A model generated the notes under the pieces. That model had not been told where the DNA came from, ran no database searches, and saw only the letters and a list, made by a program, of their open reading frames with translations. Positions 7,363-14,796 of a stretch of DNA of 34,153 nt are shown piece by piece; within the stretch, counting starts at the first letter, position 1, and every line of letters begins with the position of its first letter. Both the position numbers and the translations under genes were made by a program. The DNA is taken from contig JBJEUH010000041.1 in the NCBI GenBank assembly GCA_051883735.1, positions 1-34,153 of the forward strand. The letters are read 5' to 3'. The stretch comes from Ventricola sp051883735 (GTDB lineage: Bacteria > Bacillota > Clostridia > Christensenellales > Aristaeellaceae).

Positions 7363-7396
7363 ACGATCCGGTTTTTGCTGGGTCGTTTTTGTTTTC
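7363..7396 (+). terminator. Terminator of tRNA-Trp
   Basis: Stem ACGATCC (7363-7369) with GGGTCGT (7380-7386), one G-T pair, loop containing a T-run, followed by TTTTTGTTTT. Confidence 0.75.
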
Positions 7397-7407
7397 CTTC
7401 AAGGGGA

Positions 7408-7506
7408 AGAAGGACTCGAATGGGGCGGGAGTGAATGACGTGCCAGTGGCACGAAGCCGCCGCCCTGACCGAGGAGCGTCGAGCGAGGAGAATGAGTCCT
7501 TCTGCC
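7408..7506. repeat. Structured element bounded by copies of the tRNA-Trp T arm
   Basis: About 100 bp with a perfect 10-bp terminal inverted repeat (AGAAGGACTC 7408-7417, GAGTCCTTCT 7494-7503). The left end (GAAGGACTCGAA, 7409-7420) is the exact reverse complement of tRNA positions 7333-7344. The right end (GAGTCCTTCTGCC, 7494-7506) is an exact direct copy of tRNA positions 7336-7348. Inside, GGGCGG (7423-7428) pairs with CCGCCC (7460-7465), and CGTGCC (7439-7444) pairs with GGCACG (7448-7453). No protein is convincingly encoded. It could be a mobile or palindromic repeat tied to tRNA genes, or a small structured RNA cut from the tRNA transcript. Confidence 0.6.
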
Positions 7507-7509
7507 ATA

Positions 7510-7555
7510 ACATCCGATAGGATTTGATACAATCCTGTCGGATGTTTCTTTTTAC
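7510..7555 (+). terminator. Strong terminator after the tRNA-associated element
   Basis: A 15-bp stem (7510-7524 with 7531-7545, one G-T pair), a 6-nt loop and a T-rich tail. It comes right after the structured element, which suggests that a transcript covering the element ends here. Confidence 0.85.
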
Positions 7556-7841
7556 CATCGGTGTTTCAGAGTGTCGATGAATAATATCGAGGTTCTGATG
7601 GACGACCTAATCGAGAGTGATCATCCTATCTAAATCTTCCGCTAAATTTCTGCTGCCTACGAGTTTGGGCAAATCACAGTTGCGTTGCCTTGATACACAA
7701 TGAGAGCGTTCACGTTTTAATCTTGGAACATTCGATATACTGTTCTGTTTCAGAAGCAGGATGTTCAAATATGTAGCAAAAAAATACTTTCAGAGCTCTT
7801 TCGGGTAGATCGTGAGAAATCAATACGCTATTGTAAAAGGA
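7556..7841. other. AT-rich intergenic stretch without a gene
   Basis: No convincing coding frame, RNA gene or repeat is visible. The base composition is clearly richer in A and T than the surrounding genes, in line with a recently acquired or decaying segment next to the tRNA. Confidence 0.5.
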
Positions 7842-7870
7842 TTGAAAAGCGCAATTCAACATGGTATGAT
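7842..7870 (+). promoter_or_regulatory. Promoter of the GT-C-like membrane protein gene
   Basis: TTGAAA (7842-7847), 17-bp spacer, TATGAT (7865-7870), about 70 bp before the ATG at 7941. Confidence 0.6.
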
Positions 7871-7940
7871 GATGAAGTCATGGAGATCGATCGGGGGGCG
7901 AATCTGTGCAGGGCTCCGGGCGCCGGAAAGGGAGAAAAGG

Positions 7941-9548
7941 ATGAAAACCAGACTTGGAATCAGGGAAAAGAAAATCGATTTGGCCCAGGCCATTCTTGCA
8001 TTGGCTGTATGGATGGAAATCCTGCTGTGGGCACGGATGAATCTGAAGTATCAGTATATCTTTGATTATGATGCTTCAAAGCTGTTTTATCATGTCATTT
8101 GCATGTGGAAGGAGAAGACGCTGCTCATACCGGATTGGGTGTACATGACCACTGGGGAGTGGGATTGTGCGTCGCTTCCGGCGCTTCTGTTTTATGGCTT
8201 GACCGGCAAGATCAAGCTGTCCTTTGGCTTGGCAAATCTTTGCAACGTTTGCCTGTTCGCGCTGGTGGTGAGCAGGGTATTCAAGGCGATTCCTGCGGAG
8301 CATGGAAGGTACAAGGGCATGATGCTGGCCATCAGTTTGCTGCTGATGCCGTATTGCTGGGGAATGCTGGAATACTCCAATATGCTGTTCTATGGCGGCG
8401 CACAGTATATCTACAAGGTCCTTCTGCCTGTGTGGCTGATTTCCTTGTATGTGGGCATGCCGTCCAGGAAAATGCTGTCTGTGATCTGGACTGCGGCATT
8501 TCTCGTCCTCGTATTTGCAACCGCGTCGTCCAGCGGCCTGTATGTGTTCATCTGCGGTTTGTTTCCCGTCATATGCTGCAGGATTGTTCGCGCAATCGGA
8601 GCAAAACGCTTTGATCGACAGGGATTCCTCATTTCGGCACTGACGGTCATCGTATTCTTTGCTGGCTTTGCGTTTCAAAAAGCAGCCAATCTGACGACGA
8701 GAGCTGATGCCATGATGCTGCTCTCGATGCAGGATATCCTGCCCAATGCCATGCAGGCTGTGAAAGACTTTCTGTCTGTCACGATGATTGTCCCCAAGCG
8801 GGAGGCCCTGGAGATCTTCACATTTGAAGCCTTCATTTGCTATCTGAAGATCGGCATGCTTCTGGTGATGCTCGTGATGGGATTTGGGGAGCTGCTGCAA
8901 TGCTTCATGATTCGAACAGGGCTTGCCGCACCCGAACAAATTGAGGACGGAGCATGCTTTGTCAAGGCAAGCCTTGCCTCGGTCTTCGTCTGGAATCTGC
9001 TCATTCTTGTCCTGACGGAGACGACGCCGCGGTATCATCTGATCGGCTTTGTTCCCTTCCTGATTCTGGCCTGCATTGCGCTAGCCCAGAAGCTGGAGAC
9101 GTGTCCTCCGGGCCGGCTGAAGGACTTCCTGTGGACGGTCATTGCGGCGGCGGTCGTGCTGCTTGCTGTCATGCTGTTTGTGGATGCCCGCGAGCAGGTC
9201 ACCAATGAAAAGGAGGAGCGCTGTCAGCTTGTCATTTCGGAGGCTGAACGGCTGGACGTGCAAACCGTGGTGATCCTGGATGATGGATGGTTGGCCGAGG
9301 AAATACGGCCGCTGGACCCTGAGCGGGACTATGTGACGTACTTCTCTTCAGAGCAAAAGTTGGTGAATTATGATGTGCCGTCGTCGTTCAACGATATGAG
9401 CATGCTCTCGGGAAGGCACATGCTCGTCACACAGGATGCGTATCCATTTGAAAGGCTTCCGGACAGCATGCAGCAGAGATATACCCTGCTGAAGGATGAA
9501 TGGGCGGCACAGTACTATGTTGCGGAGGCCCTGATTGAAGGAGAGTAA
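7941..9548 (+). CDS. Large multi-pass membrane protein, GT-C glycosyltransferase-like
   Basis: A 535-residue protein with about ten to twelve hydrophobic segments up to residue ~425 and a soluble C-terminal ~110 residues. The long loop after the first membrane segment contains an acidic FDYD pair (Asp42, Asp44) and continues to a TGEWDCASLPALLFYG segment. This is the layout of GT-C enzymes such as PMT/ArnT and related polyprenyl-sugar transferases, which use an Asp in this loop. The identification rests on layout only. GGGAGA before the ATG at 7941 sets the start; the frame stays open 43 codons upstream but lacks a ribosome binding site. It has its own promoter. Base composition is poorer in GC than the flanking genes, suggesting transfer. 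It could also be a polysaccharide polymerase or an unrelated membrane protein. Confidence 0.7.
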   Translation: MKTRLGIREKKIDLAQAILALAVWMEILLWARMNLKYQYIFDYDASKLFYHVICMWKEKTLLIPDWVYMTTGEWDCASLPALLFYGLTGKIKLSFGLANLCNVCLFALVVSRVFKAIPAEHGRYKGMMLAISLLLMPYCWGMLEYSNMLFYGGAQYIYKVLLPVWLISLYVGMPSRKMLSVIWTAAFLVLVFATASSSGLYVFICGLFPVICCRIVRAIGAKRFDRQGFLISALTVIVFFAGFAFQKAANLTTRADAMMLLSMQDILPNAMQAVKDFLSVTMIVPKREALEIFTFEAFICYLKIGMLLVMLVMGFGELLQCFMIRTGLAAPEQIEDGACFVKASLASVFVWNLLILVLTETTPRYHLIGFVPFLILACIALAQKLETCPPGRLKDFLWTVIAAAVVLLAVMLFVDAREQVTNEKEERCQLVISEAERLDVQTVVILDDGWLAEEIRPLDPERDYVTYFSSEQKLVNYDVPSSFNDMSMLSGRHMLVTQDAYPFERLPDSMQQRYTLLKDEWAAQYYVAEALIEGE

Positions 9549-9610
9549 CAACAGAGGCTCCGGGATGAACGCTGACTGGACATAAATCTTTCTTTTGCGA
9601 GATATTTTGC

Positions 9611-9639
9611 TTGCAACTCCTGCGCAACAGTGATAGAAT
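9611..9639 (+). promoter_or_regulatory. Promoter of the antiporter gene
   Basis: TTGCAA (9611-9616), 17-bp spacer, TAGAAT (9634-9639), followed directly by a hairpin at the expected transcript start. Confidence 0.65.
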
Positions 9640-9644
9640 ACAGC

Positions 9645-9674
9645 ACGGAAAATGGTCGTCTGATCATTTTCCGT
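9645..9674 (+). other. Hairpin at the start of the antiporter leader
   Basis: ACGGAAAATG (9645-9654) pairs perfectly with CATTTTCCGT (9665-9674), followed by a T-rich stretch. It begins where the antiporter mRNA should start. It may be an attenuator, a 5' stabilising stem, or the terminator of the upstream membrane protein gene. Confidence 0.55.
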
Positions 9675-9712
9675 TCATTTTGTATTTTTGAAGAAAAGAA
9701 GGCGCAAACGCT

Positions 9713-10984
9713 ATGGAAATTTATCTGATCGGCCTGGCCGTGGCGATGGTGGGCGGACTCATGCTCTCCCGACTGACCAAGCTGATTCATCTGCCGGCGG
9801 TCACCGCATATCTGGTTGCGGGCCTGCTGCTGGGCCCGTTCTGCCTGGGCGCGCTGCAGGTGCAGGGCCTGGGCTTCAATTCCCTTCATCAGGTGGAGAC
9901 GATGAAGATCGTCAGCCAGACGGCGCTGGGCTTTATCGCGTTCTCGATGGGCAATGAGTTCCGCCTCAAGCAGCTCAAGGCCATGGGCAAGAGCGCGATC
10001 GTCATCGGCATCGTGCAGGCGGTGATCGCGACCATCGTGGTGGATATCGCCCTGATCGCGCTGCACCTGTGCTTCCCGACGATGATCTCCATCCCGTGCG
10101 CGATCACCCTGGGCGCGATCGCATCGGCGACGGCCCCGGCGGCCACGATGATGGTCGTGCGCCAGTACAAGGCGGACGGCCCGATGACCCGCCTGCTGAT
10201 GCTGGTCGTCGCCATCGACGATGCGGTGGGCCTGCTGCTGTTCTCCGTGTCCTTCGGCATCGCCAATGCGCTGGCCAGCGGCGCGGTGAGCATCCTGGCC
10301 GTCGTCGTGGAGCCGATCGTGGAGATCGTGCTGTCCCTCGCGCTGGGCGCGGTGATGGGCTGGCTGCTTCACCGGGTGGAGAAGTTCTTCCACTCCCGAA
10401 GCAAGCGTATGACCATCTCCATCGCGTTTGTCATGCTGACCGTCGGCCTGTCCATGCTCGAGTTCAAGATCGGCCCGGTCAACTGCGGCTTCTCCCTGCT
10501 GCTGGTGTGCATGATGACCGGCACCATCTTCTGCAACGTCTGCCCGACGTCTGAGGAACTGATGGAGCGCGTGGAGAACTGGACGATGCCGCTCAATGTG
10601 CTGTTCTTCGTGCTCTCCGGCGCGGAGCTGGACCTCAACGTCCTGGCGCAGCCGGTGACGCTCATCGTCGGCGTGGTGTACATCATCGCGCGCTCTGCGG
10701 GCAAGTATTACGGCGCGGCGTTCAGCTGCGGCATGACCCATCAGCCGAAGCCGATCGTCAATCATCTGGGCATCACGCTGCTGCCGCAGGCGGGCGTGGC
10801 GCTGGGCATGGCAATGACGGCCGCGACGCTGGCGGACGGCGCGCTGGCGCGCAACGTCGTGCTGTTCTCCGTGCTGGTGTACGAGCTGGTTGGCCCGGCG
10901 CTGACTAAGCGCTCTCTGACGGCCGTGGGCGAAATCCGTCCGGAAGGCCGTACCAGCGCCCGAAAGCTCAACGCGGCCGGCTGA
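9713..10984 (+). CDS. CPA2 family cation/proton antiporter
   Basis: A 423-residue membrane protein with about 12-13 hydrophobic segments. It swaps Na+ or K+ for protons across the cytoplasmic membrane. The start MEIYLIGLAVAMVGGLML and the block LIHLPAVTAYLVAGLLLGP are typical of the Kef/NhaS group. TAPAA at residues 140-144 forms the unwound crossing segment, and AIDDAVG carries the ion-binding Asp169-Asp170 pair that marks electrogenic exchangers. No C-terminal RCK/TrkA domain is present, so the protein ends after the membrane part. It is a single gene with its own promoter, an unusual leader hairpin and a strong terminator. Its high GC content matches the main genome, unlike the preceding gene. 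Confidence 0.92.
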   Translation: MEIYLIGLAVAMVGGLMLSRLTKLIHLPAVTAYLVAGLLLGPFCLGALQVQGLGFNSLHQVETMKIVSQTALGFIAFSMGNEFRLKQLKAMGKSAIVIGIVQAVIATIVVDIALIALHLCFPTMISIPCAITLGAIASATAPAATMMVVRQYKADGPMTRLLMLVVAIDDAVGLLLFSVSFGIANALASGAVSILAVVVEPIVEIVLSLALGAVMGWLLHRVEKFFHSRSKRMTISIAFVMLTVGLSMLEFKIGPVNCGFSLLLVCMMTGTIFCNVCPTSEELMERVENWTMPLNVLFFVLSGAELDLNVLAQPVTLIVGVVYIIARSAGKYYGAAFSCGMTHQPKPIVNHLGITLLPQAGVALGMAMTAATLADGALARNVVLFSVLVYELVGPALTKRSLTAVGEIRPEGRTSARKLNAAG

Positions 10985-11002
10985 GTCCGATTTCCAGCCT
11001 CG

Positions 11003-11033
11003 AAAACGCAGCCTGAAAACGGCTGCGTTTTTT
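11003..11033 (+). terminator. Terminator of the antiporter gene
   Basis: AAAACGCAGCC (11003-11013) pairs with GGCTGCGTTTT (11021-11031) and the T-run continues past the stem. Confidence 0.9.
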
Positions 11034-11112
11034 ACCTCATAGGAAATTGCGTTAAAAAACCGTACAGCGGGCACCGAATGACTTGATTTTGCAAAGCTGT
11101 TCGGAAGTGGGA

Positions 11113-11134
11113 GCGGGCACAGCCCGCTTTTTAT
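11113..11134 (+). terminator. Second terminator upstream of the esterase gene
   Basis: AGCGGGC, loop ACA, GCCCGCT, then TTTTAT. It lies between the antiporter and the next promoter and would stop leftover read-through. Confidence 0.7.
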
Positions 11135-11137
11135 AGT

Positions 11138-11169
11138 TGCGAACCAAGAGAATTGTGATATACTCTTGG
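11138..11169 (+). promoter_or_regulatory. Promoter and operator-like repeat of the sialate esterase gene
   Basis: TTGCGA near 11138-11143 and TATACT near 11159-11164 form a likely promoter. The inverted repeat CCAAGAG and CTCTTGG, about 12 bp apart, encloses the -10 element and could bind a repressor. Confidence 0.55.
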
Positions 11170-11194
11170 CAGAAGAAATGAAGCTGTGGTGAGC

Positions 11195-12058
11195 ATGATG
11201 AAGAAAAAGCTGATGATCCTGTGCGTCGCCGGTCAGTCCAACGCCGTCGGCTACGACGAGTCGCCCGTGGCGGCGGAAACCCTGGCGCGCTTTGACCGGA
11301 CGCGCATTGCGCAGCTCGGCATGTACGGAGAGGACAACCTGAGGGTTGTCCCGTTGGGCGCGTGCGCGCAGAATGTGCAGGACATGAGGCCCTACGGCCA
11401 TCCGGCCAACCCCGGCGTGGGCACGAAGGGCATCCATCTGCCGCTGGCCCATCTGCTGCTTGATCTGATTCCGCAGGATGACGACCTCCTCGTGATCGCC
11501 TGCGCGCACGGCGGCACGGGCTTTACCGTGGGGGAATTCGGCGCGTATGACGAGGCGGCGATGCGCCCTGCGCCGGGCGCGTGGCGCTGGGGCGTTCAGT
11601 CGAATTACTACCGCTGCATGCGCGACCGCATCGCCTATGCGCTCGACCTGAATCCGGAGAACCGGTTTCTCGGCGTCGTCTGGTGCCAGGGCGAGCACGA
11701 CAGCGGCGACGCGGCGGGGCAGAAGCGCGGCTTTGAGGCGATGACGGAGGACTTCTTCCGCTATTTCGGCGCGCGCTACCCGGGACGCGTGTACAAGGGA
11801 GACTGGAACCGGGGCATCTGGTATAACCATGAGACGGTGGCGTACTGGTATGACCTGCCGGGCTGCCGGACGATCTGGGAGAACTACCGCCGCTGGAGCC
11901 CGGAGACCTATGTGCCGATTCCGCGCGATACCGATTCCAATGAGGTGAACGGGACGGGCCTCACCGCGCGCGTGCGGGCCCAGCACTTCGGCAACGACGC
12001 CTTTGAGCGGGTCGTCGCGCCGCGGGTGGCGGAGGCGATGGGAAAGAGGCTGAAATAG
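11195..12058 (+). CDS. Sialate O-acetylesterase-like SGNH hydrolase
   Basis: A 287-residue protein of the SGNH/GDSL-type carbohydrate esterases (sialate O-acetylesterase domain, PF03629). The block I motif AGQSN carries the nucleophile Ser15, an internal ACAHGGTG turn supplies the glycine motif, and WCQGEHD matches the family's WxQGExD motif. These enzymes remove O-acetyl groups from sialic acid or plant xylan-type glycans. No signal peptide is present, so it is cytoplasmic. The start is not certain: GTG 11186, ATG 11195 and ATG 11198 are all possible, with only a weak GGTGAG site. It stands alone between two terminators. Whether the true substrate is sialic acid or a plant sugar cannot be told; the neighbouring loci do not settle it. 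Confidence 0.82.
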   Translation: MMKKKLMILCVAGQSNAVGYDESPVAAETLARFDRTRIAQLGMYGEDNLRVVPLGACAQNVQDMRPYGHPANPGVGTKGIHLPLAHLLLDLIPQDDDLLVIACAHGGTGFTVGEFGAYDEAAMRPAPGAWRWGVQSNYYRCMRDRIAYALDLNPENRFLGVVWCQGEHDSGDAAGQKRGFEAMTEDFFRYFGARYPGRVYKGDWNRGIWYNHETVAYWYDLPGCRTIWENYRRWSPETYVPIPRDTDSNEVNGTGLTARVRAQHFGNDAFERVVAPRVAEAMGKRLK

Positions 12059-12063
12059 AATAC

Positions 12064-12105
12064 AAAAAGCGCCGGTTTCCTGGATGCAGGAGAACGGCGC
12101 TTTTT
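12064..12105. terminator. Bidirectional terminator between the convergent esterase and livF genes
   Basis: AAAAAGCGCCG (12064-12074) pairs with CGGCGCTTTTT (12095-12105), with a further short stem inside. A-run and T-run on opposite sides let it work in both directions. Confidence 0.85.
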
Positions 12106-12132
12106 GTCATGCCTTTCGGCGGAGGAAGGCTC

Positions 12133-12170
12133 AAAAAGCCCCCTGCACAGATCTGTCCGTGCAAGGGGCT
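12133..12170 (-). terminator. Terminator of the liv operon
   Basis: Read on the minus strand, a 12-bp stem with one mismatch or wobble (12170-12159 with 12149-12138) is followed by TTTTT at 12137-12133. Confidence 0.8.
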
Positions 12171-12175
12171 GTCAA

Positions 12176-12889
12176 TCAGTTCGATCCCAGATACGCGGCC
12201 TTGACGTCCTCGTTGGTCAGCAGATCCTGGCCGGTGCCGGTCATGGTGATGCGACCGGTCTCCATGACGAAGCCGTAGTCCGCGCAGCGCAGCGCGGCGT
12301 TCGCGTTCTGCTCGATGAGCAGGATGGTGATGCCCTCGCTCTTGAGCTCGCGGATGATGGAGAAGATGTCCTTCACGACCAGCGGGGCCAGGCCCAAGGA
12401 CGGTTCGTCCATCATCATCAGCTTCGGCTTGGCCATCATCGCGCGGCCGACGGCCAGCATCTGCTGCTCGCCGCCGGAGAGCGTGCCGGCCAGCTGCCAC
12501 TCGCGCTCGCGCAGGCGCGGGAAGCGGCGGTAGATGTCCTTGATGCCCTCCTCAATCTCGTCCTTGTCCTTGCGCAGGTACGCGCCGATCTTGAGGTTTT
12601 CCTTGACGGTGAGGTTGGCAAACACGCGTCGGCCCTCCGGCACGAGCGCGATGCCCTCGGCGACGATCTTCTGCGAGTTGAGCGAGGTGATGTCCCGGCC
12701 CATGAAGTTGATGCTGCCCGCGCTGGGCTTGACCAGGCCGGAGATGGCGCGCAGCGTCGTGGATTTGCCCGCGCCGTTCGCGCCGATCAGGGAGACGATC
12801 TGGCCCTGGCGCACGTCGAAGCTGATGCCCTTGAGCGCCTCGATGCCGCCGTAATTGACTTTCAGGTCCGTGACCTTGAGCATAATCAT
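12176..12889 (-). CDS. livF: Branched-chain amino acid ABC transporter ATPase LivF
   Basis: A 237-residue ATPase that powers uptake of leucine, isoleucine and valine as a heterodimer with LivG on the cytoplasmic side of LivH-LivM. Walker A GANGAGKST is at residues 36-44, the ABC signature LSGGEQQ at 137-143, and Walker B LMMMDEPSLGL at 157-167. The length fits LivF. The ATG at 12889 overlaps the livG stop (ATGA), which supports coupled translation; the ATG at 12883 is an alternative, giving the common MLKVTDLK start. It is the last gene of the operon, followed by a terminator. Confidence 0.93.
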   Translation of the reverse strand: MIMLKVTDLKVNYGGIEALKGISFDVRQGQIVSLIGANGAGKSTTLRAISGLVKPSAGSINFMGRDITSLNSQKIVAEGIALVPEGRRVFANLTVKENLKIGAYLRKDKDEIEEGIKDIYRRFPRLREREWQLAGTLSGGEQQMLAVGRAMMAKPKLMMMDEPSLGLAPLVVKDIFSIIRELKSEGITILLIEQNANAALRCADYGFVMETGRITMTGTGQDLLTNEDVKAAYLGSN

Positions 12890-13725
12890 TCTTCATCCAC
12901 CCCCAGATACGCCGCGATGACGGCGGGATTGTCGCGCACTTCCTTGGGCGTGCCCTCCGCGATCTGCTTGCCGAAGTCGATGACGTAGATGCGGTCGGAG
13001 ATGCCCATGACCAGGTTCATGTGGTGCTCGATCATGAAGACCGTCAGGCCAAATTTGTCCTTGATGTCCTTGATGAACGCGCCCAGCTCCTCGGTCTCCT
13101 GCGGGTTCATGCCGGCGGCCGGCTCATCCAGCAGAAGGAGCTTGGGGTGCGTCGCCAGCGCGCGCACGATCTCCAGACGGCGCTGCTGGCCATAGGGCAG
13201 GGAGGTGGCCAGCTCGCCCGCCACGCCGTCCAGACCCACGATCTTGAGCAGCTCCATCGCCTCCTGGCGCATGGCGTGCTCCTCCTTGAGATTCAGGCGG
13301 AAGGTGGCGGTGAAGACGTTGCTCGTACGGCGCATGTGCATGGCGATGAGCACGTTGTCAAACACGGTCTGGCTCTTGAACAGGCGGATGTTCTGGAATG
13401 TGCGCGCGATGCCCAGGGCGGTGATCTTGTCGGGCGTGCGCACGATCTGCTTCGTGTACAGGCCGGCGTTCTCGCCCGCGTAGGCGCGCTTCATCTTGCC
13501 GGTGGGGTAGTTTTCCACGATGGTCTTGCCCATGAAGTCCACGCGGCCGTTGGTCGGCTCGTAGACGCCGGTGATGCAGTTGAAGGCCGTGGTCTTGCCC
13601 GCGCCGTTGGGGCCGATCAGGGCGACGATCTCGCCCTCATGGATGTCCATGGAGAGGTTGTTCACCGCGACGACGCCGCCAAACTGCATCGTCACGTTCT
13701 CAACATGCAAGACGTTCTGGCTCAT
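12886..13725 (-). CDS. livG: Branched-chain amino acid ABC transporter ATPase LivG
   Basis: A 279-residue ATPase, longer than LivF as usual for LivG. Walker A GPNGAGKTT is at residues 38-46, followed by an insert of about 50 residues (the ENYPTGKMKRAYAGENAGLY region) before the Q-loop area. The signature is the LivG-type variant LPYGQQRRLEIVRAL at 176-190, and Walker B is LLLLDEPAAGM at 196-206. GGGAGG nine bases before the ATG supports the start. Both ends overlap neighbours by four bases (livM stop and livF start), so the three genes are translationally coupled. Confidence 0.94.
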   Translation of the reverse strand: MSQNVLHVENVTMQFGGVVAVNNLSMDIHEGEIVALIGPNGAGKTTAFNCITGVYEPTNGRVDFMGKTIVENYPTGKMKRAYAGENAGLYTKQIVRTPDKITALGIARTFQNIRLFKSQTVFDNVLIAMHMRRTSNVFTATFRLNLKEEHAMRQEAMELLKIVGLDGVAGELATSLPYGQQRRLEIVRALATHPKLLLLDEPAAGMNPQETEELGAFIKDIKDKFGLTVFMIEHHMNLVMGISDRIYVIDFGKQIAEGTPKEVRDNPAVIAAYLGVDEE

Positions 13726-14786
13726 CGCTTGGCGCCTCCCTTCGCTTTCTTTGTGCGTTTTTCAACCAGGTCCCACAGCTCGTTTTCGCCCATGATGCCC
13801 CGGCGGAAGAACAGCACGATGACCATGATGACGACAGAGAAGACGACCATGCGGAAGCCGGAGCGCAGCAACGGCACCTTGAACGTTCCGCCGAAGAGGA
13901 CCATCTCCGTGTCCAGGAAGCGCAGCCACCACTCGCTGGCGGCGATGAACAGGAAGCTGGCGATGACGCTGCCGCTGATGGAGCCCATGCCGCCGATGAC
14001 GACGATGAGCAGGATCTCATAGGTCATGGAGGCCTTGAACGCGTTGGCCTGCAGGCTTCCCTGATACATGGCCAGCAGCGCGCCGCCGATGCCCGCGAAG
14101 AAGGAGGAGATGACGAAGGCCATCTGCTTGTGGTGGAAGAGATTGATGCCCATGGCCTCGGCGGCGATTTCGTCGTCGCGGATCGCCTTGAATGCGCGGC
14201 CGTAGGTCGAGTTGATCAACAGGACGATGATGCCGATGCAGATCGTCGCGGCGGCAAAGACCGGGATGACCGACTTGAACGTCGGATAGGTCTTGAGCAG
14301 GTTGGAGCCGTTGGTGATCGGGCCGAGGGTGTCCCACTGGATGATCGCGCGGATGATCTCCGCGAAGCCCAGCGTCGCGATGGCGAGGTAGTCGCTCTTC
14401 AGCCGCAGCACCGGCATGCCGATGAGCGCGGCGATGAGCGCGGCCAGCGCGCCCGCGGCGAGGATGCCCACGATGGTCGGCACGGTGAAGCCGATGATGC
14501 CGCCGTCATAGTACTGGTAGACCGCCGCGCGCTTGGCCATGGGGATGGTGAGCACGGCGTAGGTGTACGCGCCCACGAGCATGAAGCCCGCCTGGCCCAG
14601 GGAGAACAGACCCGTGAAGCCGTTGAGCAGGTTCATGGACACGGCGATGAGCGCGTAGATCGCGCCCTTCTTGAGCACGGTGATGAGCATTGAGCGGCGG
14701 CCGAACTGCAGCTCCAGCAGATACAGCGCGACGAACATCAGGGCGAGCAGCGCGATGTTGATGAGGTTTTTCGTGGATTTCTTCAT
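13722..14786 (-). CDS. livM: Branched-chain amino acid ABC transporter permease LivM
   Basis: A 354-residue inner-membrane permease with about nine or ten hydrophobic segments. The conserved LivM block MNLLNGFTGLFSLGQAGFML is visible near residues 50-70, and the cytoplasmic coupling helix lies in RAFKAIRDDEIAAEAMGIN. A GTG at 14795 is in frame but sits inside the GAGGTGAG ribosome binding site, so the ATG at 14786 is preferred. It starts 10 bp after the livH stop and its end overlaps livG by four bases. It forms the membrane channel together with LivH. Confidence 0.93.
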   Translation of the reverse strand: MKKSTKNLINIALLALMFVALYLLELQFGRRSMLITVLKKGAIYALIAVSMNLLNGFTGLFSLGQAGFMLVGAYTYAVLTIPMAKRAAVYQYYDGGIIGFTVPTIVGILAAGALAALIAALIGMPVLRLKSDYLAIATLGFAEIIRAIIQWDTLGPITNGSNLLKTYPTFKSVIPVFAAATICIGIIVLLINSTYGRAFKAIRDDEIAAEAMGINLFHHKQMAFVISSFFAGIGGALLAMYQGSLQANAFKASMTYEILLIVVIGGMGSISGSVIASFLFIAASEWWLRFLDTEMVLFGGTFKVPLLRSGFRMVVFSVVIMVIVLFFRRGIMGENELWDLVEKRTKKAKGGAKR

Positions 14787-14796
14787 ACCGCTCACC

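Noticed and set aside
7263..7558. Small open frames over tRNA-Trp and the structured element on both strands
   Set aside because: They translate the tRNA and the inverted repeat, lack ribosome binding sites, and their apparent conservation would come from the tRNA.
9515..11986. An 823-codon open frame on the minus strand
   Set aside because: Antisense to the antiporter and sialate esterase genes, both with clear motifs. The His/Arg/Asp-rich translation is typical of shadow frames.
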